A DNA stretch of 64,000 bases from contig NZ_SSOC01000002.1 in NCBI RefSeq assembly GCF_004801295.1, forward strand, positions 310,001 to 374,000, read 5' to 3'. Positions 1-8,797 of the stretch are shown here, in pieces (positions within the stretch are counted from its first letter, which is position 1; every line of letters starts with the position of its first letter). The translations under genes and the position numbers were made by a program. Origin of the DNA: Pseudothauera nasutitermitis. GTDB lineage: Bacteria; Pseudomonadota; Gammaproteobacteria; Burkholderiales; Rhodocyclaceae. Below the pieces are notes generated by a model. That model was given only the letters and a program-made list of their open reading frames with translations, did no database searches and was not told the origin of the DNA.

Positions 1-106
1 CGCTCTCCTCGTCGAGCGAGAACGTCAGCCCCAGCCCCTTGCCGACCGCCTCGGCAGGGTCGATTTCCGCTTCCATGCACGGTTCCATCTGTTCATCCGG
101 CTCCAT
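1..106 (-). CDS. 5' end of an unidentified protein, cut by the window edge
   Basis: Only the first 35 residues are present (MEPDEQMEPCMEAEID, then an acidic stretch). The ATG lies 2 bp after the stop of the HDOD gene, on the same strand, so the two are probably one transcription unit. The visible part is acidic and has no recognisable motif. The start is fairly safe because the upstream frame is occupied by the HDOD gene. No function can be assigned from this fragment. Confidence 0.55.
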   Translation of the reverse strand, partial: MEPDEQMEPCMEAEIDPAEAVGKGLGLTFSLDEES

Positions 107-108
107 CG

Positions 109-969
109 CTAACCTCGTACGGCGGCGAGGATTTCCTCGCGCTCCGCATGCGAGGCCTCCAACAGTTGCAGCACCGCCGCCGTCTCCAGCCCCAGCCCGG
201 CGGCAGCGGCCGGTCCGCGCGGTACCACCCGGCCCAACAGGCCGTCGACGGGATTGGGCAGTTCGGACACCAGTTCGGCCAGGCGGACCACCTGGCGAAG
301 ATCGCGCGGCGGCCATTCTCCATCATAGGCCGGCGCGCCATCCACGCTGTCGAGAATCGATTCCGGCACGTCGAAGACTTCCAGCACGGCCACGCCCACC
401 TTGTACTGGTAGGCATCGACGAAGGCGGCAAAGCGGTCGATCTGGCTTTCCATGGCCGGGTAGTCGGACGCGCGCGCGATCAGGAACAGGGGGCCGACAT
501 GCACCATCATGCCGGCCAGCAGCGCGGCCTCCGGGTTGGCCGCGCGGGTTTCGCGCGCGAGCGCGAAGCACCACGCCGCGACATCCACGGAACGCCGCCA
601 CAGCCCATGGGCCACGGTGCGCATGTTGGGCGAGCGATGGTCCCCGGCAAGCTGTTCCGAGGCCACCGCCAGCGCCAGCGCACGCAGCGCCGACAGGCCG
701 ATGCGGCCCACCGCGTCGCGCACGTCATCAACCCGTGCGCGGTACGGATTGAGCGCCACGGTATTGGCCATCTTCAGGGTCTTCGCGGCAAGCACCGGAT
801 CGGCGCGCAGCACGGCGGCGATCTGCTCAAGCGTGGTGTCGGGATCGTCGGCCAGGCGCTTGACGCGCAGCGATACCTCCATCGACACCGGAAAGTTCAG
901 GCGACCCGCATCCAGTTCCGCAGCGATGCGGCCGGCAAAGGCCTTCGCCTGCTCGTCGAACTCATCCAT
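109..969 (-). CDS. HDOD domain protein
   Basis: This is a protein of about 286 residues. It reads as an HDOD domain, a catalytically silent relative of HD phosphohydrolases, usually found in bacterial signal transduction linked to chemotaxis or c-di-GMP circuits. Support comes from the N-terminal pattern FPVSMEVSLRVKRLADDPDT, LRADPVLAAKTLKMAN, and a following helix-rich region with DAVGRIGLSALRALALAVA. No HD metal-binding pair or output domain is visible. I chose the ATG at 969 over one 15 bases upstream because GAGGAG sits 7 bases before it. It is followed after 2 bp by another minus-strand gene. The precise signalling input is unknown. Confidence 0.8.
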   Translation of the reverse strand: MDEFDEQAKAFAGRIAAELDAGRLNFPVSMEVSLRVKRLADDPDTTLEQIAAVLRADPVLAAKTLKMANTVALNPYRARVDDVRDAVGRIGLSALRALALAVASEQLAGDHRSPNMRTVAHGLWRRSVDVAAWCFALARETRAANPEAALLAGMMVHVGPLFLIARASDYPAMESQIDRFAAFVDAYQYKVGVAVLEVFDVPESILDSVDGAPAYDGEWPPRDLRQVVRLAELVSELPNPVDGLLGRVVPRGPAAAAGLGLETAAVLQLLEASHAEREEILAAVRG

Positions 970-1145
970 GACGTCTCCTCGCACCGTTGGAACATATGCC
1001 CTTGCGGGGTCTTCTATGTCTTACGGCCGAGTGTAGCGCGCCCTGTGCGAAATGACGAATTGGAGTGGGCTGAAGCCGTCCACGACGGACCAGACCCGTA
1101 TGGCATCAAACGAATCCAGGAGCCACGAAACAGCGCCCCACCTGC

Positions 1146-2294
1146 TCAGTTGCCCGGCTCCAGCCGCAGGATGCGTCCGTCGGTCTCATCGAGCAGGTAC
1201 AGGAAGCCGTCCGGCCCCTGGCGCACGTCGCGGATGCGGTGGCCCAGTTCGCCGAGCAGACGCTCCTCGCCCACCACCTTCTCGCCGTCCAGGCTCAGGC
1301 GCACCAGCATGCTGCCGCGCAGCGCGCCGACGAACAGGCTGCCGCGCCAGGCCGGCAGCGCGTCGGCGGTGTAGAAGGCCATTCCCGACGGCGCGATCGA
1401 AGGCGTCCATTGCAGCAGCGGCGCTTCCACGTCGGCGCGCTCGCTGCCTTCGCCGATGCGCAGGCCGGTGACGTATTCACGCCCGTAGGTGATCACCGGC
1501 CAGCCGTAGTTGCGCCCGGCGCGGGTGACATTGACCTCGTCGCCGCCCTGCGGGCCATGCTCGTGCGTCCACAGCACCCCGGTTTCCGGATGCAGCGCCG
1601 CGCCCTGCACGTTGCGGTGGCCGTAGGACCAGATTTCCGCCAGCGCGCCAGCGCGCCCGACGAAGGGATTGTCTGCCGGCACGGCGCCGTCGGCGGCGAT
1701 GCGCACCACCTTGCCGAGATGGCTGTCCAGATCCTGCGCGCGCTCGCGGTGGTTGAAACGGTCGCCCAGGGTGACGAACAGGCTGCCGTCGCGCGCGAAC
1801 ACCAGGCGCGAACCCCAGTGATGCCCGCCGGAGGGATTGTCGCGCTGGGCGAAGATCCGCTTCACTTCCTCCAACTTGCCGCCCTGCGCATCGAGCACCG
1901 CGCGCGCGACCGCCGTGCGCGCACCGCGCGTGGTCGGTTCGGCATAGGAAAAATAGATCAGCCGGCTTTCCGCGAAGTCCGGACTCAGCACCACGTCGAG
2001 CAGGCCGCCCTGGGCGCGCGCATGCACATCCGGCACGCCGGCCAGCGCTGCGGACAGGGTGCCGTCGGGCGCGACCACGCGCATGCGGCCCGGGCGTTCG
2101 GTGACCAGCATGCGTCCATCAGGCAGGAAGGCCAGCGACCAGGGGAATTCCAGCCCCTTGGCGACCTCGACCACGCGCAGCGGCCCGGCCTGGCTGTGCA
2201 CGGTGGAGACGGCGCGCTGGGCGGCGGCGCCGGCGGCGAACGCGAGCCCGCAGACGAGGACGAGCGCGGTACGCAAACGGCGCGCAGTGGACAT
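1146..2294 (-). CDS. PQQ-dependent sugar dehydrogenase-like secreted protein (GSDH family)
   Basis: This 382-residue protein has a clear Sec signal peptide (basic MSTARRLR, hydrophobic core, AAGAAAQ cleavage region). The mature part matches the soluble aldose sugar dehydrogenase/YliI family, a six-bladed beta-propeller that oxidises sugars or aldoses with PQQ in the periplasm. Diagnostic stretches are PWSLAFLPDGRMLVTERPGR near residue 50, SGGHHWGSRLVFARDGSLFV, SYGHRNVQGAALHPETG, and HEHGPQGGDEVN with the catalytic-type His. GAGG is placed 6 bases before the chosen ATG, which excludes the longer N-terminus. The physiological substrate cannot be read from sequence. It stands alone, divergent from pabB. 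Confidence 0.88.
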   Translation of the reverse strand: MSTARRLRTALVLVCGLAFAAGAAAQRAVSTVHSQAGPLRVVEVAKGLEFPWSLAFLPDGRMLVTERPGRMRVVAPDGTLSAALAGVPDVHARAQGGLLDVVLSPDFAESRLIYFSYAEPTTRGARTAVARAVLDAQGGKLEEVKRIFAQRDNPSGGHHWGSRLVFARDGSLFVTLGDRFNHRERAQDLDSHLGKVVRIAADGAVPADNPFVGRAGALAEIWSYGHRNVQGAALHPETGVLWTHEHGPQGGDEVNVTRAGRNYGWPVITYGREYVTGLRIGEGSERADVEAPLLQWTPSIAPSGMAFYTADALPAWRGSLFVGALRGSMLVRLSLDGEKVVGEERLLGELGHRIRDVRQGPDGFLYLLDETDGRILRLEPGN

Positions 2295-2428
2295 GATGAA
2301 CCTCATGGATGCAATGGCGATCAACCGGAATGACCACGGCCCGGGCGGCGAAGTTCAGCGCTCGCATGCGCAACGGCGCGGGGCGCGGCGCTTTCCGCTA
2401 CCATCGCCCCTCTTTAGCGACTCCGCCG

Positions 2429-4207
2429 ATGCTGCCCCAAGCTCCCTTTGCGCTGTTCGACGACAACCAGGACGATGCCGGCGATCTGCTGCTCGGCGGT
2501 CTGGTACGTACCTTGTCGTGCCGGCATGCCGGGGAATTGCCCGCGACGCTGGCGGCCATCGACGCGGCGCGCGCGCAGGGACACTGGGTCGCGCTGCTGG
2601 CGCGCTACGAACTCGGCTACGCGCTGGAGCCCCGCCTGGCGCCGCTGCTGCCGCCCAACCGCCAGGAAGCGCTGCTGACCGCCTGGGTATTCGCCCGCAG
2701 CGAGCGCCTGAACGCCGCGCAGACCGGGCGGAAGCTGGCGGAATCGCTCGCCGCGCTGCCTGCGCGCCAACGCATCGCCGGCCTGGCCGATCTGGCGCCG
2801 AACATCGACGAGACCCGCTACCTGGCCGACGTGCGGCGCATCCAGGAGTGGATCCGCGCCGGCGACTGCTACCAGGTCAACTACACCTTCGCCCTGCGCG
2901 GCCAGGCCTACGGCGCGCCGCTGGCACTGTACGACCGCCTGCGCCGCGCCCAGCCGGTGCGTTACGGCGCCTTCATCGCCGATGGCACACGCCACCTGCT
3001 GTCGCGCTCGCCCGAGCTGTTCCTCGAACGGCGCGGCGAGCGCCTGCGCTGCCGGCCGATGAAGGGCACCGCGCCGTGCAGCGCGGATCCCGCCACGCTG
3101 GCCGCCTCGGAAAAGAACCGTGCCGAGAACGTGATGATCGTCGACCTGATCCGCAACGATCTCGGCCGTCTGGCGCCGCCCGGTGGCGTGCGGGTGGAGG
3201 CGCTGTGCGACATCGAGGCCTACCCGAGCGTCTGGCAGATGGTGTCCACCGTGTCTGCCGCGCCGGTGCATGCCGGGCTGGGCGAGATCCTGCGCGCGCT
3301 GTTCCCCTGCGGCTCGATCACCGGCGCGCCGCGCATCCGTGCCATGGAGATCATCCACACGCTGGAAGCCGAAGCGCGCGGCGCCTATTGCGGCGCCATC
3401 GGCTGGCTGGCGCCGGATGGCGACCTGCGCCTCAACGTGGCCATCCGCACGCTGGAGATCGAGGCCGGCGGCAACGCCCGCATGGGCCTGGGCAGCGGCA
3501 TCGTGGCCGATTCCGACCCGGCCGACGAATGGCGCGAATGCCTGCTCAAGGGGCGCTTCGTCCATCGCCAGCCGCCCGGTTACGCGCTGATCGAGACCCT
3601 GCGCTGCGAACCCCAGGCCGCGGCGCCCTATCCACTGCTCGAAATGCATCTGGACCGGCTGGAGCGCTCCGCCGCAGCACTCGGTTTTTCCTGCTCCAGG
3701 GCCGCCGCGCGCGCCGCCCTGCTGAATGCCGCCGAAGGGCTGCGCGGCCTCCACCGCGTACGCCTGGAGCTGACCCACGACGGCCGGATCGAGCTGCGCT
3801 GCACCGCGCTGGACGAACCGCCCGAAGTCGCCCGCCTGCAGTGCTCCCCCAGCACCATCGATTCCGCCGACGTGCTGCTGCGCCACAAGACCACCGCGCG
3901 CGAACCGTACGACCGCGAGCTGGCGCAGGCCGCCGCCACCGGCTGTTTCGACCTGCTCTACTTCAACGAACGCGGCGAACTCACCGAAGGCGCACGCAGC
4001 TGCGTGTTCGTCGAGTTCGGCGATGGCCTGCTGTACACCCCGCCGCTGTCCTGCGGGCTGCTGGACAGCGTATGGCGCCGGTACATGCTGGCCGGCGGCC
4101 GTGCCCGCGAACGCGTGCTGACCCGCGCCGATCTGAGGCGCGCCAGCCGTTTGTGGGTCGGCAATGCCTTGCGCGGCCTGCTTCCCGCGGTGCTCGAAGA
4201 ATCCTGA
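2429..4207 (+). CDS. pabB: fused aminodeoxychorismate synthase component I / aminodeoxychorismate lyase (PabB-PabC)
   Basis: This 592-residue protein makes p-aminobenzoate for folate. The first ~440 residues are a chorismate-binding PabB: RCRPMKGTAPCSADP contains the PIKGT-type lysine that separates PabB from TrpE, followed by SEKNRAENVMIVDLIRNDLG and the GSITGAPRIRAMEIIHTLE active-site block. After a short linker, the last ~150 residues are a PLP fold-IV aminodeoxychorismate lyase, with the presumptive PLP lysine in RHKTTAREPYD and the GELTEGARSCVFVE cofactor-site signature. One chain would therefore carry both the ADC synthase and lyase steps, needing a separate PabA glutaminase. The ATG at 2429 is preferred because it begins the conserved N-terminus. 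No strong ribosome site is visible. Confidence 0.9.
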   Translation: MLPQAPFALFDDNQDDAGDLLLGGLVRTLSCRHAGELPATLAAIDAARAQGHWVALLARYELGYALEPRLAPLLPPNRQEALLTAWVFARSERLNAAQTGRKLAESLAALPARQRIAGLADLAPNIDETRYLADVRRIQEWIRAGDCYQVNYTFALRGQAYGAPLALYDRLRRAQPVRYGAFIADGTRHLLSRSPELFLERRGERLRCRPMKGTAPCSADPATLAASEKNRAENVMIVDLIRNDLGRLAPPGGVRVEALCDIEAYPSVWQMVSTVSAAPVHAGLGEILRALFPCGSITGAPRIRAMEIIHTLEAEARGAYCGAIGWLAPDGDLRLNVAIRTLEIEAGGNARMGLGSGIVADSDPADEWRECLLKGRFVHRQPPGYALIETLRCEPQAAAPYPLLEMHLDRLERSAAALGFSCSRAAARAALLNAAEGLRGLHRVRLELTHDGRIELRCTALDEPPEVARLQCSPSTIDSADVLLRHKTTAREPYDRELAQAAATGCFDLLYFNERGELTEGARSCVFVEFGDGLLYTPPLSCGLLDSVWRRYMLAGGRARERVLTRADLRRASRLWVGNALRGLLPAVLEES

Positions 4208-4223
4208 TCCGACCGAGTCACGA

Positions 4224-4274
4224 ACGCCCTGTTTTAGGGCGTACCCTCCCCTTGATTTCACGCGTGGCGTGAAA
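4224..4274. promoter_or_regulatory. two palindromes between pabB and the GGDEF-EAL gene
   Basis: The first hairpin (4224-4242, 7-bp stem ACGCCCT/AGGGCGT) lies just after the pabB stop and could terminate it, although no T-run follows. The second (4256-4274) is a perfect 8-3-8 palindrome, TTTCACGC-GTG-GCGTGAAA. It sits 55 bp before the next start codon, a position that suits an operator as well as a terminator. A third short hairpin (GCCCG/CGGGC, 4297-4315) is next to the start. Role unproven. Confidence 0.4.
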
Positions 4275-4329
4275 CCCCCACAAGTGATATGTTTTTGCCC
4301 GTTTTTCCATCGGGCCGGACACTCGTCGC

Positions 4330-6900
4330 ATGAAAATCCGCAGCTTCATCCTTGCCACCTCGGTCGCCGTGGGCATCGTCTTCCTCGGCGGCAGCTGGTG
4401 GGCGATCAGTCGCGGCTTCGACGAGGCCTTCAGCGAACACGCGCGTAACCAAGCCGACGACGTCGCTGCGCTGACCTTCTCGGCGATGTACGAGATCATG
4501 AGCCGGGGGTGGACGCGCGAGGAAGCCGAGCGCTTCCTGGCCGGCATCCACCGCAATGCTGCAGACGGCGAGAGCGGCCGCCTGAAGGTGATGATCTTCC
4601 GCGCGCCCGCGGTGGTCGAACGCTACGGCGAGATCGACCAGCCCGACCCCGGCCGCCTCGCCCGCCACACCCTGGACACCGGCGAGGAAGCCGAATCCGC
4701 CGAGCTCGGCGTGTTCCGCCGCACCTTCCCGCTGAAGGCGGAAACCCGCTGTCTGGCCTGCCACGACAACGCGCAGGTCGGCGAGGTGCTGGGCGCCATC
4801 GAGGTCCGCCAGCCCTTCGAGCAGGTGCTGTGGAACGTGCGCTCCGGCTTCTACCTGAGCGCCCTGCCCAGCCTGCTGCTCGGCATGCTGGTGGCCATCG
4901 GCGCGGTATGGTGGGTGAGCCGGCGCATCGAGCGCAGCGTGGACGAGGTGGAGCGCAGCCTGGATTCGATCAACAGCTTCAGCGACCTGCGCCAGCTGTC
5001 GGTCAACAACGACCACCACACCTTCGCCGAATTCCACCACATGCACGGTTCCATCGTCGCGCTGGCCACCAAGCTGCGCTCGATCGCGGTGGACAAGGAC
5101 ATCCTGCTGTTCGAGATCGGCCTGCTGGAGAAATTCGTCATCACCTCCGAGGTCATCCGCGACTGGCGGGTCTACGTGGGCCGCCTGCTGGAGGACATCA
5201 ACACCGTCATCGAGGCGCACGTGCTGTTCTCGGTGTTCCAGATCGACGACGAACTGTTCGACATCGAGATCTTCTGGTACGTGCGCCCGGACGACACCGC
5301 GCGCAGGCAGATCGAACAATCCATCCGCGAGGCGCTGCACGCCGACGAACGCTTCGGCGAGCCGGCCACCCTCAACATCCACCACCATGCGCCGGAAAGC
5401 ACCCGCGTGCTCAGCCCCGACGAGCAGGACGCCATGGTGCTGCGCATCAAGTCCTTCTTCGTGGACCGCCCGCGCATCGGCAGCATCGTCGGCATCGGCG
5501 TGCAGTCCGACGCGCTCGCCGACCACACCCACAGCCTGGTGCTCGACAGCATCCTGTCCACGCTGCTCAACGTGGTCGGCTCCATCAAGGCCATCCACAA
5601 ATACACGCGCGACCTGGAGTACTACGCCACCCGCGACCCGCTCACCGACCTGTACAACCAGCGCGTGTTCTGGGAACTGCTGGGCTACGAGATCGGCCGC
5701 AGCAACCGCCACGAGGCCAAATGCACGCTGCTGCTGCTCGACCTGGACAACTTCAAGCTGATCAACGACCACTACGGCCACGCCACCGGCGACCGCTTCC
5801 TGCAGCGCTTCGCCGAGGCGGTGGATAACTCCCTGCGCGGCGGAGACATCCTAGCGCGCTACGGCGGTGACGAATTCGTCATCGTGCTGCCGGAAACCGA
5901 CATGGAACAGGGCTACGCCATCGCCCAGCGCGTGCTGGCGGCGGCCAAGTCGGTGGCCCTGGACGCCACGCCGGGCGGCGAGCAGATCCGCGGTTCGGTG
6001 TCCATCGGCCTGGCGGTGTATCCGGACCACGCGGCGGACGCCAAGGATCTGTTCCTGTTCGCCGACAACATGATGTACCGCGCCAAGGCGGAAGGTAAGG
6101 AGCGCGTCTCGCTGCCGTCCACCGAGGACGTCATGGCGGTGTTCCGCGACGTCTCCGAGATGGGCGTGGCAGTGCTCGCGGCGGTCAACGAACGCCGCGT
6201 CATTCCCTATTTCCAGCCCATCCTCGGGCTGGATGGCAACCGCCTGGCGGCGGTCGAGGTGCTCTCGCGCCTGGAGGTCAATGGCGAACTGATGCGCGCC
6301 GACCAGTTCATCGAGATCGCCGAGAAGATCGGCATCATCCACCGCCTCGACACCATCGTCATCGAAGCCGCGCTGGCCAAGATCAAGGACACCGACTTCG
6401 ACGGCTACATCTTCTTCAACCTGTCGCCGCGCGCCCTGGTGCTGGCCGAATTCGCCCGCACCCTGCGCACCGTGGTGAAGGAATCGGGCATCTCGCCGGA
6501 ACGCATCGTCTTCGAGATCACCGAGCGCGACACGGTGAAGAACCTGTCGCTGCTGGAACGCTTCATCACCGATCTGAAGTCCGAAGGCTTCGGCCTGGCC
6601 ATCGACGATTTCGGCTCCGGCTTCTCGTCCTTCCACTACCTGCGTCGCTTCCCCTTCGATTTCCTGAAGATCGAGGGCGACTTCATCGCCAACATGCTCC
6701 ACAGCGAGCGCGACCGCGTGTTCGTGCAGAGCATCACCTCGCTGGCGAAGGCGCTCAACATCAGGGTGGTGGCGGAATTCGTCGAATCTGCCGAGGTGCT
6801 CGAAGTCCTGCGCGAACTGAACATCGACTTCGCCCAGGGTTACTACATCGGCCGTCCCGAACGCGCCGTGGCGATCTCCGACGCGGTGCGCACAAGCTGA
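4330..6900 (+). CDS. membrane GGDEF-EAL protein with periplasmic CxxCH (heme c-type) sensor
   Basis: This 856-residue protein can in principle make and break c-di-GMP. One membrane segment lies at residues ~5-25 and a second at ~178-196. The periplasmic part between them carries CLACH at 141-145, a covalent heme-c motif as in Tll0287/DUF3365-type sensors. A long cytoplasmic linker leads to a GGDEF domain with an intact GGDEF at ~511 and the RxxD inhibitory site exactly five residues earlier (RGGD). The C-terminal EAL domain retains the signature glutamate as EVLSR (E643), plus NLSPRAL, DDFGSG and AEFVES. Both catalytic sites look complete. Redox, NO or O2 sensing through heme is inference. 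It appears monocistronic. Confidence 0.9.
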   Translation: MKIRSFILATSVAVGIVFLGGSWWAISRGFDEAFSEHARNQADDVAALTFSAMYEIMSRGWTREEAERFLAGIHRNAADGESGRLKVMIFRAPAVVERYGEIDQPDPGRLARHTLDTGEEAESAELGVFRRTFPLKAETRCLACHDNAQVGEVLGAIEVRQPFEQVLWNVRSGFYLSALPSLLLGMLVAIGAVWWVSRRIERSVDEVERSLDSINSFSDLRQLSVNNDHHTFAEFHHMHGSIVALATKLRSIAVDKDILLFEIGLLEKFVITSEVIRDWRVYVGRLLEDINTVIEAHVLFSVFQIDDELFDIEIFWYVRPDDTARRQIEQSIREALHADERFGEPATLNIHHHAPESTRVLSPDEQDAMVLRIKSFFVDRPRIGSIVGIGVQSDALADHTHSLVLDSILSTLLNVVGSIKAIHKYTRDLEYYATRDPLTDLYNQRVFWELLGYEIGRSNRHEAKCTLLLLDLDNFKLINDHYGHATGDRFLQRFAEAVDNSLRGGDILARYGGDEFVIVLPETDMEQGYAIAQRVLAAAKSVALDATPGGEQIRGSVSIGLAVYPDHAADAKDLFLFADNMMYRAKAEGKERVSLPSTEDVMAVFRDVSEMGVAVLAAVNERRVIPYFQPILGLDGNRLAAVEVLSRLEVNGELMRADQFIEIAEKIGIIHRLDTIVIEAALAKIKDTDFDGYIFFNLSPRALVLAEFARTLRTVVKESGISPERIVFEITERDTVKNLSLLERFITDLKSEGFGLAIDDFGSGFSSFHYLRRFPFDFLKIEGDFIANMLHSERDRVFVQSITSLAKALNIRVVAEFVESAEVLEVLRELNIDFAQGYYIGRPERAVAISDAVRTS

Positions 6901-6902
6901 AA

Positions 6903-6935
6903 CGCAGCGCGCCGGCCGGGAGCGGGCGCGCTGCG
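6903..6935. terminator. strong GC hairpin between convergent genes
   Basis: An 11-bp perfect stem (6903-6913 with 6925-6935) and an 11-base loop follow directly after the GGDEF-EAL stop and lie before the end of the convergent small gene. There is no T-tract, so this is a candidate bidirectional transcription barrier rather than a textbook intrinsic terminator. Confidence 0.5.
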
Positions 6936-6945
6936 CTGGTGGATT

Positions 6946-7308
6946 TCAGGCATCCAGCCGCTGCAGCACGCAGTTGGCCGGGCACGGGCCGAGGTGATCG
7001 TCGCGCCCCACGCACAGGCAGAAGCTCTGCCCCATGCATTCCATGGGCTGCGCGGGCACATCCACGGCCTCGAAATCCTCGACGTGCACCACCTTCAGGA
7101 AACGCAGGGCGGCATCCAGACCCTTGAACACGGTGAGCCGCCCGTCGCCGGTGCACAGCCAGCGCTCGTCCATGGAAATCGCGTAGCAGCCGCCTGCCCT
7201 GTCGCTCAGCGCATGCACGCGCACCTTGCAATTCTGGCGGCGCCATTCCGGCGCCACCGCCAGTTCCAGCCAGGTCGCCACCTTGACTGCGGGGTGAACG
7301 GATTCCAT
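6946..7308 (-). CDS. small hypothetical protein with Cys-rich C-terminus
   Basis: This 120-residue protein is not recognised. GAGGAGAGAGAC immediately precedes the ATG, so it is very likely translated. The last ~31 residues hold five cysteines spaced C-x5-C-x-C-x9-C-x3-C (ECMGQSFCLC, then GPCPANCVL), with two further cysteines nearer the N-terminus. This could be a metal or disulfide site, but no known zinc or iron-sulfur signature fits exactly. There is no signal peptide or membrane segment, so it is probably cytoplasmic. It is divergent from metY and convergent with the GGDEF-EAL gene. Confidence 0.7.
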   Translation of the reverse strand: MESVHPAVKVATWLELAVAPEWRRQNCKVRVHALSDRAGGCYAISMDERWLCTGDGRLTVFKGLDAALRFLKVVHVEDFEAVDVPAQPMECMGQSFCLCVGRDDHLGPCPANCVLQRLDA

Positions 7309-7467
7309 GTCTCTCTCCTCTCGTGATACCGCCCGGACTGCGCCGGGGGCTCATGTTTTTGGTGCTGCATCTTTCATTATGAATACTGTCGGCACATTGG
7401 CAAGTTCCTCATGCATGCCTGCGACGCAGTTATACTCCGCGCCGCCATACCAACCGGAGGAAGACAG

Positions 7468-8739
7468 ATGAAACTCGAAACGCTCGCCGTACACGGCGGC
7501 TATCAGCCCGACCCGACCACCAAGGCCGTGGCGGTGCCGATCTATCAGACCACCTCGTACGCGTTCGACGACACCCAGCACGGCGCGGACCTGTTCGACC
7601 TGAAGGTGCAGGGCAACATCTACACGCGCATCATGAATCCGACCACCGCAGTGCTGGAACAGCGCATCGCGGCGATGGAAGGCGGCGTGGGCGCGCTGGC
7701 GGTGGCCTCCGGCATGGCGGCGATCACCTACGCCATCCAGACCATCGCCGAGGCGGGCGACAACATCGTGTCCACCTCCACGCTGTACGGCGGCACCTAC
7801 AACCTGTTTGCCCACACCTTCCCGCAACTGGGCATCGAGGTGCGCTTCGCCGACCACCGCGATCCGGACGCCTTCGCCGCGCTGATCGACGAGCGCACCA
7901 AGGCGGTGTTCTGCGAATCGGTGGGCAACCCGCTGGGCAACCTCACCGACCTGGAGCGCCTCGCCCAGGTGGCCCACGCCGCCGGCGTGCCGCTGATCGT
8001 CGACAACACCGTGCCCACGCCGATCCTGTGCCGTCCCTTCGAGCACGGCGCCGACATCGTCGTGCATGCGCTGACCAAGTACCTGGGCGGCCACGGCAAC
8101 TCCATCGGCGGCATCATCGTGGATGCCGGCAAGTTCCCGTGGGCCGAGCACAAGGCGCGCTTCCGCCGCCTCAACGAACCGGACGTGTCCTACCACGGCG
8201 TGGTGTATACCGAGGCGCTCGGTGCGGCGGCCTACATCGCCCGCGCGCGCGTGGTGCCGCTGCGCAACACCGGCGCGGCGCTGTCGCCGTTCAACGCCTT
8301 CCTGATCCTGCAGGGCATCGAGACCGTGGCGCTGCGCATGGAACGCATCTGCGACAACACGCTGAAGGTGGCCGAGTACCTGCGCGGGCACGCCAAGGTG
8401 GAATGGGTGAATTACGCCGGGCTGGCCGACCACCCCGACCGCGCGCTGGCGGACAAGTACATGGGCGGGCGCGCCTCGGGCATCCTGTCCTTCGGCATCC
8501 GTGGCGGCGCCGAGGCCGGCGCGCGCTTCCAGGACGCCCTGAAGCTGGTCACCCGCCTGGTGAACATCGGCGACGCCAAGTCGCTCGCCTGCCATCCGGC
8601 CAGCACCACCCACCGCCAGCTTTCGCCGGAAGAACTCGCCAAGGCGGGGGTGTCGCCGGACATGGTGCGCCTGTCGATCGGCATCGAGCACATCGACGAT
8701 CTGCTCGCCGATCTGGAACAGGCGCTGGCCGCCGCCTGA
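7468..8739 (+). CDS. metY: O-acetylhomoserine aminocarboxypropyltransferase (sulfhydrylase)
   Basis: This 423-residue Cys/Met-metabolism PLP enzyme probably forms homocysteine (or methionine) from O-acetylhomoserine and sulfide or methanethiol. It begins METY-like (MKLETLAVHGGYQPDPTT), has the QTTSYAFDDTQHGADLF region and IYTRIMNPT, and carries the PLP lysine at ~K204 in ALTKYLGGHGNS. Its length and the ~60-residue insertion after GGIIVDAGKFPW separate it from the shorter MetB/MetC enzymes. The ribosome site GGAGGAAG lies 7 bases before ATG 7468, ruling out the earlier in-frame ATG. It is monocistronic, followed by a hairpin shared with the convergent DUF748 gene. Confidence 0.93.
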   Translation: MKLETLAVHGGYQPDPTTKAVAVPIYQTTSYAFDDTQHGADLFDLKVQGNIYTRIMNPTTAVLEQRIAAMEGGVGALAVASGMAAITYAIQTIAEAGDNIVSTSTLYGGTYNLFAHTFPQLGIEVRFADHRDPDAFAALIDERTKAVFCESVGNPLGNLTDLERLAQVAHAAGVPLIVDNTVPTPILCRPFEHGADIVVHALTKYLGGHGNSIGGIIVDAGKFPWAEHKARFRRLNEPDVSYHGVVYTEALGAAAYIARARVVPLRNTGAALSPFNAFLILQGIETVALRMERICDNTLKVAEYLRGHAKVEWVNYAGLADHPDRALADKYMGGRASGILSFGIRGGAEAGARFQDALKLVTRLVNIGDAKSLACHPASTTHRQLSPEELAKAGVSPDMVRLSIGIEHIDDLLADLEQALAAA

Positions 8740-8748
8740 TCCGCATCC

Positions 8749-8780
8749 GCGGCCACCGGCGTCCGGGACGCGGTGGCCGC
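8749..8780. terminator. bidirectional hairpin between metY and the DUF748 gene
   Basis: The arms GCGGCCACC and GGTGGCCGC pair perfectly. The stem continues through GCGTC/GACGC after one bulged G, filling most of the 58-bp gap between two convergent genes. There is no T-run. Its position and stability suggest a shared terminator. Confidence 0.6.
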
Positions 8781-8797
8781 GCTGCGCTGAAATCGGC

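Noticed and set aside
2414-4261. 615-codon open frame on the minus strand opposite pabB
   Set aside because: Low-complexity Ala/Gly/Gln/Arg-rich translation typical of antisense frames in high-GC DNA; the plus-strand frame has clear enzyme motifs.
7411-7467. Upstream ATG for metY
   Set aside because: GGAGGAAG is placed for the ATG at 7468 and the extra residues do not match the family N-terminus.
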